A DNA stretch of 14,660 nucleotides, from positions 1 through 14,660 of the forward strand of contig JAGRJB010000136.1 of the NCBI GenBank assembly GCA_020442965.1. Direction: 5' to 3'. Shown in pieces: positions 1-6,860 of the stretch. The position numbers and the translations under genes are program-made. Numbering within the stretch: the first letter of the stretch is position 1; every line of letters begins with the position of its first letter. Under the pieces are notes generated by a model. It was not told where the DNA came from and searched no databases. It saw nothing but the letters and a program-made list of their open reading frames with translations. This stretch comes from Pseudomonadales bacterium (GTDB taxonomy: Bacteria > Pseudomonadota > Gammaproteobacteria > Steroidobacterales > Steroidobacteraceae).

Positions 1-174
1 TCGCGGCTCGGGGTTGGCATGTTCCAGCATAGCTGCGAGGACCTCGACGCGTTGCATACGCGACTCCGGGCCATCGACGCGCACGTCGAGACACCGCCAA
101 CGTTTGTCGGTGATGCGCGCCTGATGCTGGTGCGCGGCCCCAACGAGGAACTGTTCGAAATCACACAGCGTTGA
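1..174 (+). CDS. VOC (glyoxalase/bleomycin-resistance fold) protein, C-terminal fragment
   Basis: The first reading frame is open from the left edge to a TGA at 172-174 and gives the last 57 residues of a protein. The end, LMLVRGPNEELFEITQR, matches the closing strand of vicinal-oxygen-chelate domains, where an aromatic or acidic turn (usually DPDGN or GPNGE) precedes a Leu-Phe-Glu strand. The Glu of that strand is a metal ligand in glyoxalase I-type enzymes. A TFVGDARLM segment before it fits the preceding strand. The N-terminal part, and so the substrate class (lactoylglutathione, dioxygenase, antibiotic binding), lies outside the window. The stop overlaps the 3' end of the convergent HAD gene by 14 bases. 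The family assignment rests on a short tail and is moderate. Confidence 0.6.
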   Translation, partial: SRLGVGMFQHSCEDLDALHTRLRAIDAHVETPPTFVGDARLMLVRGPNEELFEITQR

Positions 175-862
175 GCACGCTCACGAGCTCGTGACAACCG
201 GTCACGACATAGTCTGCCGGTGATAGTTCCTCCGGCCAATCCGCGCTTTTTCGATTCATCCAGGCGGTGCGCAGACCGGCTGCGCGCGCGCCGGCAATGT
301 CCAGGTGCGGATCGTCGCCGACGTAAACGACCTCGGGCGCATCGAGCGCCAACGCCTGCAATGTCCGCTCGAACGCGTGTGCATGCGGTTTGGCGGCGCC
401 GACATCGGCCGCTGTGAGCGACACCGCGAACCAGTCTCCAATGCCGATTCGCACGAGATCAGCATTGCCGTTGGTCAGGCTGGCGAGTGTGTAACGCTGC
501 CCCAATCGTGCCAGCGCACTCCTGACATCAGCAAACAGCTCAAGCTCGTTCCGTGCGGTCAGAAAGACCTCGAACGCCTGCTCTGCGACATCGCGACCAT
601 AGCCCACGGCAGCCGCGTGCCGAGCCAGGCATTCACGACGCACATAGCTCAGATCGTGCGCCGCCTGTGGCTCCGCCTGGATCAGTCGCAACCGCTCCGC
701 GCGCATCTCGGCGACCGAATAAGCCTGCGGCAGCAGCGGGTAGTGTCGTTCGAGCCAGTCACGCAGTCGAAGCTCGGCACGGCCGATTACGACGTCGGAA
801 TCCCACAGCGTATTGTCGAGATCGAAGCAGACGGCACGGATAGCGACGGACATATCTGACAT
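161..862 (-). CDS. HAD-superfamily phosphatase, YigB-like
   Basis: This is a 233-residue cytoplasmic HAD subfamily IA hydrolase. Motif I is FDLDNTLWD, with nucleophile Asp14 and acid/base Asp16. Motif II is LTNGN around residues 129-133, motif III is Lys158 in AAKPHAHAF, and motif IV is YVGDDPHLD with Asp183 and Asp184 binding Mg2+. The TNGN-x-GIGDWF and AAKPHAHAF blocks and the overall length resemble E. coli YigB. YigB dephosphorylates 5-amino-6-(5-phosphoribitylamino)uracil in riboflavin synthesis, and paralogues such as YjjG act on nucleotides, so the exact substrate is inferred. The frame stays open 76 codons further upstream, but that stretch covers the divergent GST gene and has no HAD homology. 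I therefore start at 862, with ATG 853 equally possible. Neither start has a clear ribosome binding site. The 3' end overlaps the VOC gene by 14 bases. Confidence 0.85.
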   Translation of the reverse strand: MSDMSVAIRAVCFDLDNTLWDSDVVIGRAELRLRDWLERHYPLLPQAYSVAEMRAERLRLIQAEPQAAHDLSYVRRECLARHAAAVGYGRDVAEQAFEVFLTARNELELFADVRSALARLGQRYTLASLTNGNADLVRIGIGDWFAVSLTAADVGAAKPHAHAFERTLQALALDAPEVVYVGDDPHLDIAGARAAGLRTAWMNRKSADWPEELSPADYVVTGCHELVSVLNAV

Positions 863-907
863 TCTAGCGACTTGAAGCACGCGCCGCGAACGGGCAATCT
901 GTATCTC

Positions 908-1582
908 ATGGCAGAACTCACACTCGTCCTCGGTAACAAGAATTACTCTTCCTGGTCGCTGCGTCCCTGGCTCTTGATGCGCCATCTCGAACTCGAACTG
1001 GCGGAGCGAACACTCACTCTCGATTCGCCGGAATTCGCACGCGAAGTTGCTGACTGTAGCCCGTCGGGACGTGTGCCGGTGCTCCATCACGGTGCGCTCA
1101 CCATCTGGGACTCGTTAGCAATCTGTGAGTACGCTTGCGAGCTGACTGGACGTGGCCTACCCACCGATGCGACGGCACGCGCGATCGCCAGAGCCGTTTC
1201 CGCGGAGATGCACGCCGGCTTTGCGACGCTCCGAGAACGCTGGCCGATGAACGCGCGAGCCGAGAAGCGGCGCGTGCCGCCGACGCCTTCACTAACACGT
1301 GAGATCGCCAGAATTGAGACCATCTGGGCGGACTGCCGCCAGCGCTTTGGTGCTGGCGGGCCGTGGTTGTTTGGCGAGTATTCGATGGCCGACGCGATGT
1401 ACGCTCCGGTCGTACTGCGCTTCCGCACCTATGGCGAACATTTCACGCCGTCTACTCACTCCTACATGCAAACCGCTCTCGCAGATCCGCATCTCACGAC
1501 CTGGATCGCTGCCGCGCGCGCAGAGCCTTGGATCATTGCGGCAGCTGAACTCGGTACTGCGCAGGCTACGCTACCAGGCTAA
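908..1582 (+). CDS. Glutathione S-transferase family protein
   Basis: This 224-residue protein is a soluble GST. The N-terminal thioredoxin-like domain (about 1-80) begins LTLVLGNKNYSSWSLRPW. The Ser14-Ser15-Trp16-Ser17 segment is where zeta and related bacterial classes place the thiol-activating serine. The cis-proline motif (GRVPVLHHG) and the gamma-glutamyl-binding DSLAICEY follow. An all-helical C-terminal domain carries the usual FGEYSMADAMYAPVVLRF segment. Such enzymes conjugate glutathione to electrophiles or isomerise cis-double bonds, and the substrate here is unknown. The in-frame ATG at 872 would add 12 residues unlike the family, so ATG 908 is preferred. No good ribosome binding site precedes either. 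It diverges from the HAD gene with a short gap and overlaps the stop of the convergent short-chain dehydrogenase by 12 bases. Confidence 0.88.
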   Translation: MAELTLVLGNKNYSSWSLRPWLLMRHLELELAERTLTLDSPEFAREVADCSPSGRVPVLHHGALTIWDSLAICEYACELTGRGLPTDATARAIARAVSAEMHAGFATLRERWPMNARAEKRRVPPTPSLTREIARIETIWADCRQRFGAGGPWLFGEYSMADAMYAPVVLRFRTYGEHFTPSTHSYMQTALADPHLTTWIAAARAEPWIIAAAELGTAQATLPG

Positions 1583-2278
1583 CAAGCTGCCATCATACAG
1601 GCGGAACTGGCCCGACATCGTTGCATCCAGCTCGGCAACTCGGGCGCGAATGCCTGTGACGCTGATCTGCGCCGTAAGTGGTGCGTTCTGGCCCCCCATG
1701 CGCGTACGCGTCCAACCCGGACAGACCGCGAGCGTGTGCACGCCGCGCGGCGCCAGATCCTTCGCCAGCGTCGCCATGATCATATTGACGGCCGCCTTGC
1801 TCGATCGATAGGCATACAGACCGCCTTCCGTCGAGGCGATCGACGCGATGCCGCTCGATATCGTAACAACCTTGCGCTGACTACTGCTGGCAAGGTTCTC
1901 AATCAGTGCTTCGGTGATGCGCAGCGGCCCGACCGTGTTGGTGCGCCAGACTTCCTCGAGCACCTCGTAACGAATGCTACCAAAGCTCTGACCGAGATCC
2001 TTGTCTGCTCCCGCCTTCGGACCAAACAACCCGGCATTGTTCAGCAGCACGTCGATCGGCACTCCCGACATCGTTTGCCGGGCCGATTCGATCGACGTGC
2101 CACTCGCGACATCGAGTGCGAAGACCTGCATGCCCGACGCAGCCGCAAGTTGATTCAACTCGTCCGCCGTTGCGGGGCTCCGACAGGTCGCGATGACACG
2201 CCAACCGTCGGCGGCGTATTGACGGGCGAGTTCCAGGCCAAGGCCACGACTCGCCCCGGTGATAAACACTGTGGGCAT
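1571..2278 (-). CDS. Short-chain dehydrogenase/reductase, C-factor (CsgA)-like
   Basis: This is a 235-residue classical SDR. The cofactor-binding TGASRGLG is at 7-14, DVAS near 56-59 and NNAG at 80-83. The structural Asn114 (RTNTVGPLR), Ser141/142 (TISSG) and the catalytic Tyr157-x-x-x-Lys161 complete the active site. The PGWTRTRMGG loop after the core and the short C-terminus ending in DGSLLAW resemble the C-factor/sniffer-type SDRs annotated across Proteobacteria, which use NAD(P)H on carbonyl substrates. Arg11 in the glycine-rich loop and Arg33 after strand two suggest NADP(H) preference, which is inference. The start ATG 2278 is supported by AGGAG (bases 2285-2289 on the opposite strand) six bases upstream. 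It is divergent from the S9 peptidase and tail-to-tail with the GST gene. Confidence 0.9.
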   Translation of the reverse strand: MPTVFITGASRGLGLELARQYAADGWRVIATCRSPATADELNQLAAASGMQVFALDVASGTSIESARQTMSGVPIDVLLNNAGLFGPKAGADKDLGQSFGSIRYEVLEEVWRTNTVGPLRITEALIENLASSSQRKVVTISSGIASIASTEGGLYAYRSSKAAVNMIMATLAKDLAPRGVHTLAVCPGWTRTRMGGQNAPLTAQISVTGIRARVAELDATMSGQFRLYDGSLLAW

Positions 2279-2284
2279 GCTCTG

Positions 2285-2289
2285 CTCCT
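2285..2289 (-). promoter_or_regulatory. Ribosome binding site of the SDR gene
   Basis: On the minus strand these bases read AGGAG. They lie six bases before the ATG at 2278, which fixes that start. Confidence 0.75.
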
Positions 2290-2299
2290 GATCGAAAAC

Positions 2300-2328
2300 C
2301 TGACATGTGTATCGTGCCAGCTTAGAAT
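2300..2328 (+). promoter_or_regulatory. Sigma-70 promoter for the S9 peptidase gene
   Basis: A -35 element CTGACA (2300-2305) and a -10 element TAGAAT (2323-2328) are separated by exactly 17 bases. Each differs from consensus at one position. Transcription would start near 2335, leaving a leader of about 30 bases that contains the GGAGA ribosome binding site at 2354-2358. The site lies in the 86-base gap between the divergent SDR and peptidase genes. It was found by eye, with no experimental support. Confidence 0.65.
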
Positions 2329-2364
2329 GCTGTTCTCATCCAAAAGACTCATCGGAGACGCCGC

Positions 2365-4434
2365 ATGATCGGTCGTAACCAGATCCGCCACGCGCTGCTG
2401 GCGTGTGTCACGCTGTCATTGTCCGGCCTCGCCGCTGCAGCGGAGACGCGCCAGCCTTTCACTGCCAAAGATCTCGTCACCATGAAGCGAGTCTCTGATC
2501 CGCAGGTCTCACCCGACGGACGCTATGTGGCTTTCGCGGTGCGTGCAACCGATCTCGCGGCCAACCAGGGGCGCAGCGATATCTGGCTGCTGGATCTGAC
2601 GGCCAGGAATGCGAGCCCGCGCCAGCTCACCCGGGATCCGGCTAACGACTCCGACCCGCGTTGGGCGCCAGATAGCCGCACACTCTGGTTTCTCTCTGCA
2701 CGGTCGGGTTCGTCACAGATCTGGCGGCTGTCGCTAAATGGTGGCGAGGCCGTGCAAATCACCGACCTGCCACTCGAGGTCGGCTCGCTCAAACCAGCGC
2801 CAGACGGCACGCGCATCGCATTCAGTGTCGAGGTGTTTCCTGACTGCAAGGATTTGCAGTGTACAAAGGACAAACTGACCGCCCGTGAGAAGGACAAAGC
2901 GACGGGCCAGATCTACGATCAGCTGTTCATACGACACTGGGACACCTGGCGCAACGGCACGCACTCGAATCTCTTCACGACACAATTGGATGCGGATGGT
3001 CGTGCCGGGGCCGCCATCAATGTCTCGGGCAAGGTGAATGCGGACATACCTTCGAAGCCATTCGGTGGCGATGCTGAGTACACCTGGAGTAGAGACAGCA
3101 AGCGCCTCGTGTTCAGCGCGCGACTCGCGGATCGCAGCGAAGCCTGGTCGACCAATTTCGATCTCTACGATGTGGCCGCCGATGGCACTGGCGAGCCTGT
3201 GAATCTGACAGCGGATAATCCGGCGTGGGATACGCAACCAGTGTATCTCGCCAACGGCGATCTCGCGTGGCTCGCGATGGAGCGAGCCGGCTTCGAAGCC
3301 GACCGCTTCCATGTCGTGATCCGCGACAGCCGCACTGGCAAGGCGCACGCTCTGACTAACGACTGGGATCGATCGATTGGCCAACTCGGCGTGACCGCCG
3401 ACGGCCGCTCGCTATTGGCAACCGCCGACGACGTTGGCCAGGTCGCACTGTTCCGTATCGATCCTCGCAGCGGCGCGCGAACCCAGCTCGTCAGGGAAGG
3501 TCAAGTCACGGGATTCTCGCCCGGCAAGGATGGCACAGTGATCTCCTGGGCCAGCCTCGGTGCGCCCAATGACTTGTATCAAGTCAGTGAAGCGCGGGTG
3601 CCGCAGCGCCTGACGAACATCAACGCCGACACGCTTGGCGCACGATCGATGGCAGACTACGAGCAATTCAACTTTGCCGGCTGGAACGACGAGCAAGTAC
3701 ACGGCTATGTCATGAAGCCGTACAACTACCAACCGGGCACGAAGTATCCGATCGCCTTCATCGTGCATGGTGGCCCGCAATCGAGTTTTGCCAACGCGTG
3801 GAGCTGGCGCTGGAACCCGCAGGTGTACGCTGGCCACGGCTATGCCGTGGTGTTCATCGATTTTCACGGCTCGCCCGGCTATGGGCAGGCGTTCACCGAC
3901 TCTATCAGCGGTGACTGGGGCGGCAAACCACTCGTCGATCTGCAGCGTGGCCTCGCGGCGGCTGTCGCGAAGTACGACTGGCTCGACGGCGACCGCGCCT
4001 GCTCTTTGGGTGCATCGTACGGCGGCTACATGCAGAACTGGATCGAAGGCAACTGGCCTGAGCGCTTTCGCTGCATCGTCAACCATGACGGCATCTTCGA
4101 CGACCGGATGATGTATTACGCCACCGAGGAACTGTGGTTTACGGAATGGGAGCACGGCGGTCCGCAGTTCGAGCGACCAGAGGCCTACGAGAAATTCAAT
4201 CCCGTCAATCACGTTACCAAATGGCGTACGCCCATGCTGGTGATCCACGGCGGGCGAGATTACCGCGTACCCGAGGGCCAAGGTCTCGCCACCTTCACGG
4301 CGCTGCAGCGCCGGGGCATCGACAGCAAGCTGCTGTTTTTCCCCGACGAGAATCATTGGGTGCTCAAGCCGGCTAACAGCCTACTGTGGCACGATACGGT
4401 GCTCGGCTGGCTCGATCACTATTTGCAGCACTGA
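2365..4434 (+). CDS. Exported S9 family prolyl oligopeptidase (DPP5/acylaminoacyl-peptidase-like)
   Basis: This 689-residue serine peptidase has an N-terminal signal peptide. Arg residues are followed by a hydrophobic stretch at about 9-22 and an Ala-rich site near residue 26, so it should act in the periplasm or beyond. A beta-propeller of TolB/PD40-type repeats occupies about 40-400 (VSPDGRYVAFA, WAPDSRTLWFLS, SRDSKRLVFSA). The alpha/beta-hydrolase domain follows from about 440 (FIVHGGPQSSF). Catalytic residues are Ser551 in GASYGGYM, Asp632 in HGGRDYRVP and His664 in ENHWVLKP, in the order and spacing of S9 enzymes. S9C members such as dipeptidyl-peptidase 5 release dipeptides from oligopeptides, so a role in peptide nutrition is likely. 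A GGAGA six bases before ATG 2365 and an upstream promoter support the start. It is transcribed alone. The exact subfamily is inferred. Confidence 0.92.
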   Translation: MIGRNQIRHALLACVTLSLSGLAAAAETRQPFTAKDLVTMKRVSDPQVSPDGRYVAFAVRATDLAANQGRSDIWLLDLTARNASPRQLTRDPANDSDPRWAPDSRTLWFLSARSGSSQIWRLSLNGGEAVQITDLPLEVGSLKPAPDGTRIAFSVEVFPDCKDLQCTKDKLTAREKDKATGQIYDQLFIRHWDTWRNGTHSNLFTTQLDADGRAGAAINVSGKVNADIPSKPFGGDAEYTWSRDSKRLVFSARLADRSEAWSTNFDLYDVAADGTGEPVNLTADNPAWDTQPVYLANGDLAWLAMERAGFEADRFHVVIRDSRTGKAHALTNDWDRSIGQLGVTADGRSLLATADDVGQVALFRIDPRSGARTQLVREGQVTGFSPGKDGTVISWASLGAPNDLYQVSEARVPQRLTNINADTLGARSMADYEQFNFAGWNDEQVHGYVMKPYNYQPGTKYPIAFIVHGGPQSSFANAWSWRWNPQVYAGHGYAVVFIDFHGSPGYGQAFTDSISGDWGGKPLVDLQRGLAAAVAKYDWLDGDRACSLGASYGGYMQNWIEGNWPERFRCIVNHDGIFDDRMMYYATEELWFTEWEHGGPQFERPEAYEKFNPVNHVTKWRTPMLVIHGGRDYRVPEGQGLATFTALQRRGIDSKLLFFPDENHWVLKPANSLLWHDTVLGWLDHYLQH

Positions 4435-4441
4435 ATGGGCA

Positions 4442-4456
4442 CCACGCGTTGCGTGG
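4442..4456 (+). other. Perfect six-base-pair triloop hairpin after the peptidase gene
   Basis: CCACGC (4442-4447), a GTT loop and GCGTGG (4451-4456) form a perfect stem just past the peptidase stop. No T-run follows on the plus strand, so it is not a canonical intrinsic terminator. It may stabilise the 3' end of that mRNA. Confidence 0.4.
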
Positions 4457-4462
4457 CGACGG

Positions 4463-4496
4463 AAAAAAAAGGCCGCTGCACTCGCGCGCAGCGGCC
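4463..4496 (-). terminator. Rho-independent terminator of the LysM-lipoprotein unit
   Basis: GGCCGCTGC at 4471-4479 and GCAGCGGCC at 4488-4496 form a perfect nine-base-pair GC-rich stem with an eight-base loop. On the minus strand it is followed directly by eight T (eight A at 4463-4470 on the plus strand). It begins about 26 bases past the lipoprotein stop codon. It could also slow transcription coming from the peptidase gene, but the T-run serves the minus strand. Confidence 0.9.
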
Positions 4497-4512
4497 CGAT
4501 CGAATCATGCGA

Positions 4513-4532
4513 CGCCGGCTGATCAGCCGGCG
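4513..4532. repeat. 20-base perfect palindrome over the lipoprotein stop codon
   Basis: CGCCGGCTGATCAGCCGGCG is its own reverse complement over all 20 bases and is centred on TGATCA, which includes the lipoprotein stop codon. It lies 16 bases before the intrinsic terminator. As RNA it could fold with a tight loop. As DNA it resembles a dyad operator, though coding constraint on the Met-Ser-Ala-Gly end may explain it. Confidence 0.5.
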
Positions 4533-5122
4533 GACATATTCAACATCGTCATCACTTCGGCGCCCTTGTCCTTGAGCATCTTGGCCTTGGCCACCGCGTC
4601 CACCACATTGCCGCTGGCAGCGGCTGCGCTGGCTTCGCTCCAGGTGGATTGCATCATTTCGTAGCCTGACTTCGCGGCATCGAACGACGCCTGATCGATG
4701 CCCTTCGGTAGCCTCTTGGACTTCGACAGCACGGCGATGCGGCTACCGATCGCTTCCACCATCTTCGGCATATCTGCCGCCATGCTGGACCACTCGGCAT
4801 TGGCCGCCGCGACCGCAGCCTCCTGCGCGCTCTTGCCTGCGGCGGTCGCATCCTTGAGCGCTGCGATGCTCGACGTGAGCCCACCAGCGCCGGCCAACAC
4901 GGCCTTGTAGTCGCCCTTTGCGAGCGCGTCCTTGAGACTGGTTAGCGTGCTCTCGACGCTCGCCAGATTGTCGGGTGCGTACTGGGCAGCATCGGCGCGA
5001 ACTTCTGCAAGTGCAGCTTCGGCCTTCTGCACGGCCTGCGTCGCAGGCTCCTTCTGGCCCGCGCAGGCCGCCAAAAGCACGGCAGCTGCGAGAGTCACGA
5101 TCCACGGGGTAGTTTTTCGCAT
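4523..5122 (-). CDS. Alanine-rich lipoprotein of unknown function
   Basis: This 199-residue protein has a lipoprotein signal: RK near the start, a hydrophobic core, then lipobox LAAC with Cys20. Ala-Gly follows the cysteine, with no Asp at +2, so outer-membrane sorting is expected. The mature part is Ala-, Lys- and Glu-rich, low in aromatic residues and mostly helical. It has heptad-like stretches at about 27-45 and 55-75 and a repeated pattern of short helices of the type seen in DUF4398-like and coiled-coil envelope lipoproteins. I do not recognise a named family. The start ATG 5122 is backed by AAGGAG (opposite strand of 5131-5136), eight bases upstream. It lies 19 bases after the LysM gene and is followed by a strong terminator, so the two genes form one transcript. 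An envelope or peptidoglycan-associated structural role is inference from that pairing. Confidence 0.8.
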   Translation of the reverse strand: MRKTTPWIVTLAAAVLLAACAGQKEPATQAVQKAEAALAEVRADAAQYAPDNLASVESTLTSLKDALAKGDYKAVLAGAGGLTSSIAALKDATAAGKSAQEAAVAAANAEWSSMAADMPKMVEAIGSRIAVLSKSKRLPKGIDQASFDAAKSGYEMMQSTWSEASAAAASGNVVDAVAKAKMLKDKGAEVMTMLNMSAG

Positions 5123-5141
5123 TTGATTGGCTCCTTCATCT

Positions 5142-5342
5142 TTAGGGAATTCGTAATTTCTGTCCGACCTTGATCTTGTTAGGATCGGTCAATTGATCGC
5201 GATTCGCTTCGAAGATCTGCGGGTACAGCATTTTGTCGCCGTAGTATTCCTCGGCGATCTTCGACAAAGTATCGCCCTTCTTGACGGTGTAGTACTGCGC
5301 GTACGGGTTGTCGTCGGCCGCGGGTTTCTCATCAACTGCCAT
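5142..5342 (-). CDS. Small stand-alone LysM-domain protein (Kbp/YgaU C-terminal-like)
   Basis: This 66-residue protein has a short acidic N-terminus and a single LysM domain at about 18-65. The domain carries YYTVKKGDTLSKIAEEYYG, then IFEANRDQLTDPNKIKVGQKLRIP. The second half closely resembles the LysM half of E. coli Kbp (YgaU), a cytoplasmic potassium-binding protein that also has a BON domain, absent here. There is no signal peptide, so the protein is probably cytoplasmic unless exported unconventionally, which is unusual for a peptidoglycan-binding module. The start ATG 5342 is preceded by AGGAG at a six-base spacing. It heads a two-gene unit with the lipoprotein. Potassium sensing or glycan binding are both possible and the sequence does not decide between them. 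Confidence 0.88.
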   Translation of the reverse strand: MAVDEKPAADDNPYAQYYTVKKGDTLSKIAEEYYGDKMLYPQIFEANRDQLTDPNKIKVGQKLRIP

Positions 5343-5396
5343 GTAATACTCCTAAGAAACTTCAATCAGGATCTGGTAAACGCTAGCTGGCAACCT

Positions 5397-5405
5397 ATGT
5401 TAGCA
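5397..5405 (-). promoter_or_regulatory. Possible extended -10 promoter for the LysM unit
   Basis: On the minus strand these bases read TGCTAACAT, a TG-N plus -10-like hexamer, in the 81-base gap between the flavoprotein stop and the LysM start. No good -35 element sits at the expected distance. This gap is the only space for a promoter here, but the motif is weak. Confidence 0.25.
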
Positions 5406-5423
5406 CTTGCGGCAGTCCAGTTC

Positions 5424-6860
5424 CTACCACTTAAGCATGCGCTGCCCTAGCAGTCGTCCCATGGTGAGCGCCGGCTGCAAACCCATACCGCCGACAAACG
5501 CATCGCCGTTGGCGCGACCGAAGCCGAGCAACTCTCCCACCGCGTAAAGGTTGGGAATGGGTTTGCGCTCGGTATTCAACACCCGCAGCTCTTCGTCCGT
5601 ATCGAGGCCTGCCCAACCCGTCACCGACAGCCCATGATGCAAAATGGCGTAGTACGGCGGTTCACGCAGTGCCTGTGGCAGATGCTCGCGGCCGAACTCG
5701 GCGTCCTTGCCAGAGGCGACGGCAGAATTGTAACGCTCGAGGGTCGCCGTCAGTGTCGCGGCATCCAGCTGGCACGCCGCCGCCAGAGCTGTAATGCTGT
5801 CAGCGTGCTTGAAGGACGGGTGTTCATTCCACAGGCCGGCAAGTTCTTCGGCCGACAGACCGAACACGAATGGGGTCGGCGCGCTGTCGGCGATCCCCCG
5901 ATCGTAGATGGCCCAGAACGACATCTCGGGCAAGTGCAACAGCGCACGCTCCCGTGCATCGACACTCGGATGATCTTCGCGCAGGAAACGCTTCGCTCCG
6001 AGGCTCACATAAACTTCCCACGGCGCTCGCAATTGGGGTGTCAGCACCGATAGTACGTTGACCTGCGTCGGATCCTTCGGGTTCCTGATACCGGCAAAGG
6101 TGCACAAATACTTCTGGCCGTGCTCGAGGGTGCCACCCGCATCCAATCCGATCTGATGGCCATCACCGCGCGCGTGCTCATAGCCCCAGCTATAGAGTGG
6201 ATAGTCGTGAGTCCAGGCCCGGAATCGCTCAGGATGCCGCGCATATCCGCCCAGGGCTAACACGATGTTCTTACACCTGACTTCGCGACTGACAGACTGC
6301 GAGTCATCGTAGCGAACTCCTGCAACGGCACCCGCTGAATCCTGTATCACTCCCGTAACAGTCGTCTGTAGCAGCGTTTGGACACGACCTGCGCGCTCCT
6401 GCGCCTGATAGAGCGGCAGCATGGCATCGAGAATACCGAGGGCTTTGCGCGGACCAAAATAGGTGCGCGGCTGGTCGTAGGGTTCATGTGCGAGATAGAT
6501 GATCGGGTGATCGGGCATCACCTCGAAGCCGTTGTCGAGCAGCCAGTGCAGGGTGTCCGCGGCATTGTCGATCACTTTGCGAAGATAGGGTCCGTCTGCG
6601 CGGCGATGTGAAATCCGCATGGCGTCATCGAAGTGCTTTTGCGGTGTATCCTCGATTGCACGCGCAGCCTGCAGCCGCGTGCCTGCTGCGGACAGTTGTC
6701 CTGATGACAGATGAAGTGTGCCGCCCAGCTTGTCGTTGCGCTCGAGCACCAGCACTCGCGCACCGCGTTGCGCTGCAAAGAGCGCCAGCGGTATTCCGGC
6801 CGTACCGCCCCCCGCGACGATCACATCCCAGATCGGTACTGGCTCAGATACTGGCGGCAC
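5424..6860 (-). CDS. FAD-dependent dehydrogenase 1 (fumarate reductase/KstD superfamily)
   Basis: This 478-residue FAD_binding_2-type oxidoreductase has the dinucleotide-binding GGGTAGIPLALFAAQRG at about 17-33, followed by the acidic VLVLER that binds the FAD ribose. The family signature SSGQLSAAGTRLQ with IEDTPQ, the substrate-domain element AKRFLREDHPS and the C-terminal FAD contact IPNLYAVGELLGFGRANG follow. Relatives reduce or desaturate C-C bonds next to carbonyls (fumarate, urocanate, 3-ketosteroids). The Tyr-Pro-Gly segment of Delta1-ketosteroid dehydrogenases is absent, so the substrate is open. No signal peptide was seen. I chose GTG 6860 because GAGGAG lies seven bases upstream; an upstream start at 6899 would add 13 unfamily-like residues. 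The start lies 17 bases inside the preceding gene. It is the last gene of the seven-gene unit. Confidence 0.87.
   Translation of the reverse strand: MPPVSEPVPIWDVIVAGGGTAGIPLALFAAQRGARVLVLERNDKLGGTLHLSSGQLSAAGTRLQAARAIEDTPQKHFDDAMRISHRRADGPYLRKVIDNAADTLHWLLDNGFEVMPDHPIIYLAHEPYDQPRTYFGPRKALGILDAMLPLYQAQERAGRVQTLLQTTVTGVIQDSAGAVAGVRYDDSQSVSREVRCKNIVLALGGYARHPERFRAWTHDYPLYSWGYEHARGDGHQIGLDAGGTLEHGQKYLCTFAGIRNPKDPTQVNVLSVLTPQLRAPWEVYVSLGAKRFLREDHPSVDARERALLHLPEMSFWAIYDRGIADSAPTPFVFGLSAEELAGLWNEHPSFKHADSITALAAACQLDAATLTATLERYNSAVASGKDAEFGREHLPQALREPPYYAILHHGLSVTGWAGLDTDEELRVLNTERKPIPNLYAVGELLGFGRANGDAFVGGMGLQPALTMGRLLGQRMLKW

Noticed and set aside
863..1090. N-terminal extension of the HAD gene by 76 codons
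   Set aside because: It runs opposite the GST start region and its translation has no HAD-like features. Family proteins begin a few residues before the FDLDNT motif.
2279..2364. A second, divergent promoter for the SDR gene
   Set aside because: No pair of -35 and -10 elements with acceptable spacing was found on the minus strand in this gap, although some promoter must exist nearby.
3412..4356. Long open frame on the minus strand (314 codons) inside the peptidase gene
   Set aside because: It lies wholly opposite a gene with an intact catalytic triad and propeller, and its translation shows no domain or ribosome binding site. Such open antisense frames are common in GC-rich DNA.
5424..6860. 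Naming the flavoenzyme a 3-ketosteroid dehydrogenase
   Set aside because: The C-terminal Tyr-Pro-Gly segment and other KstD-specific residues are missing. Only the superfamily can be supported.
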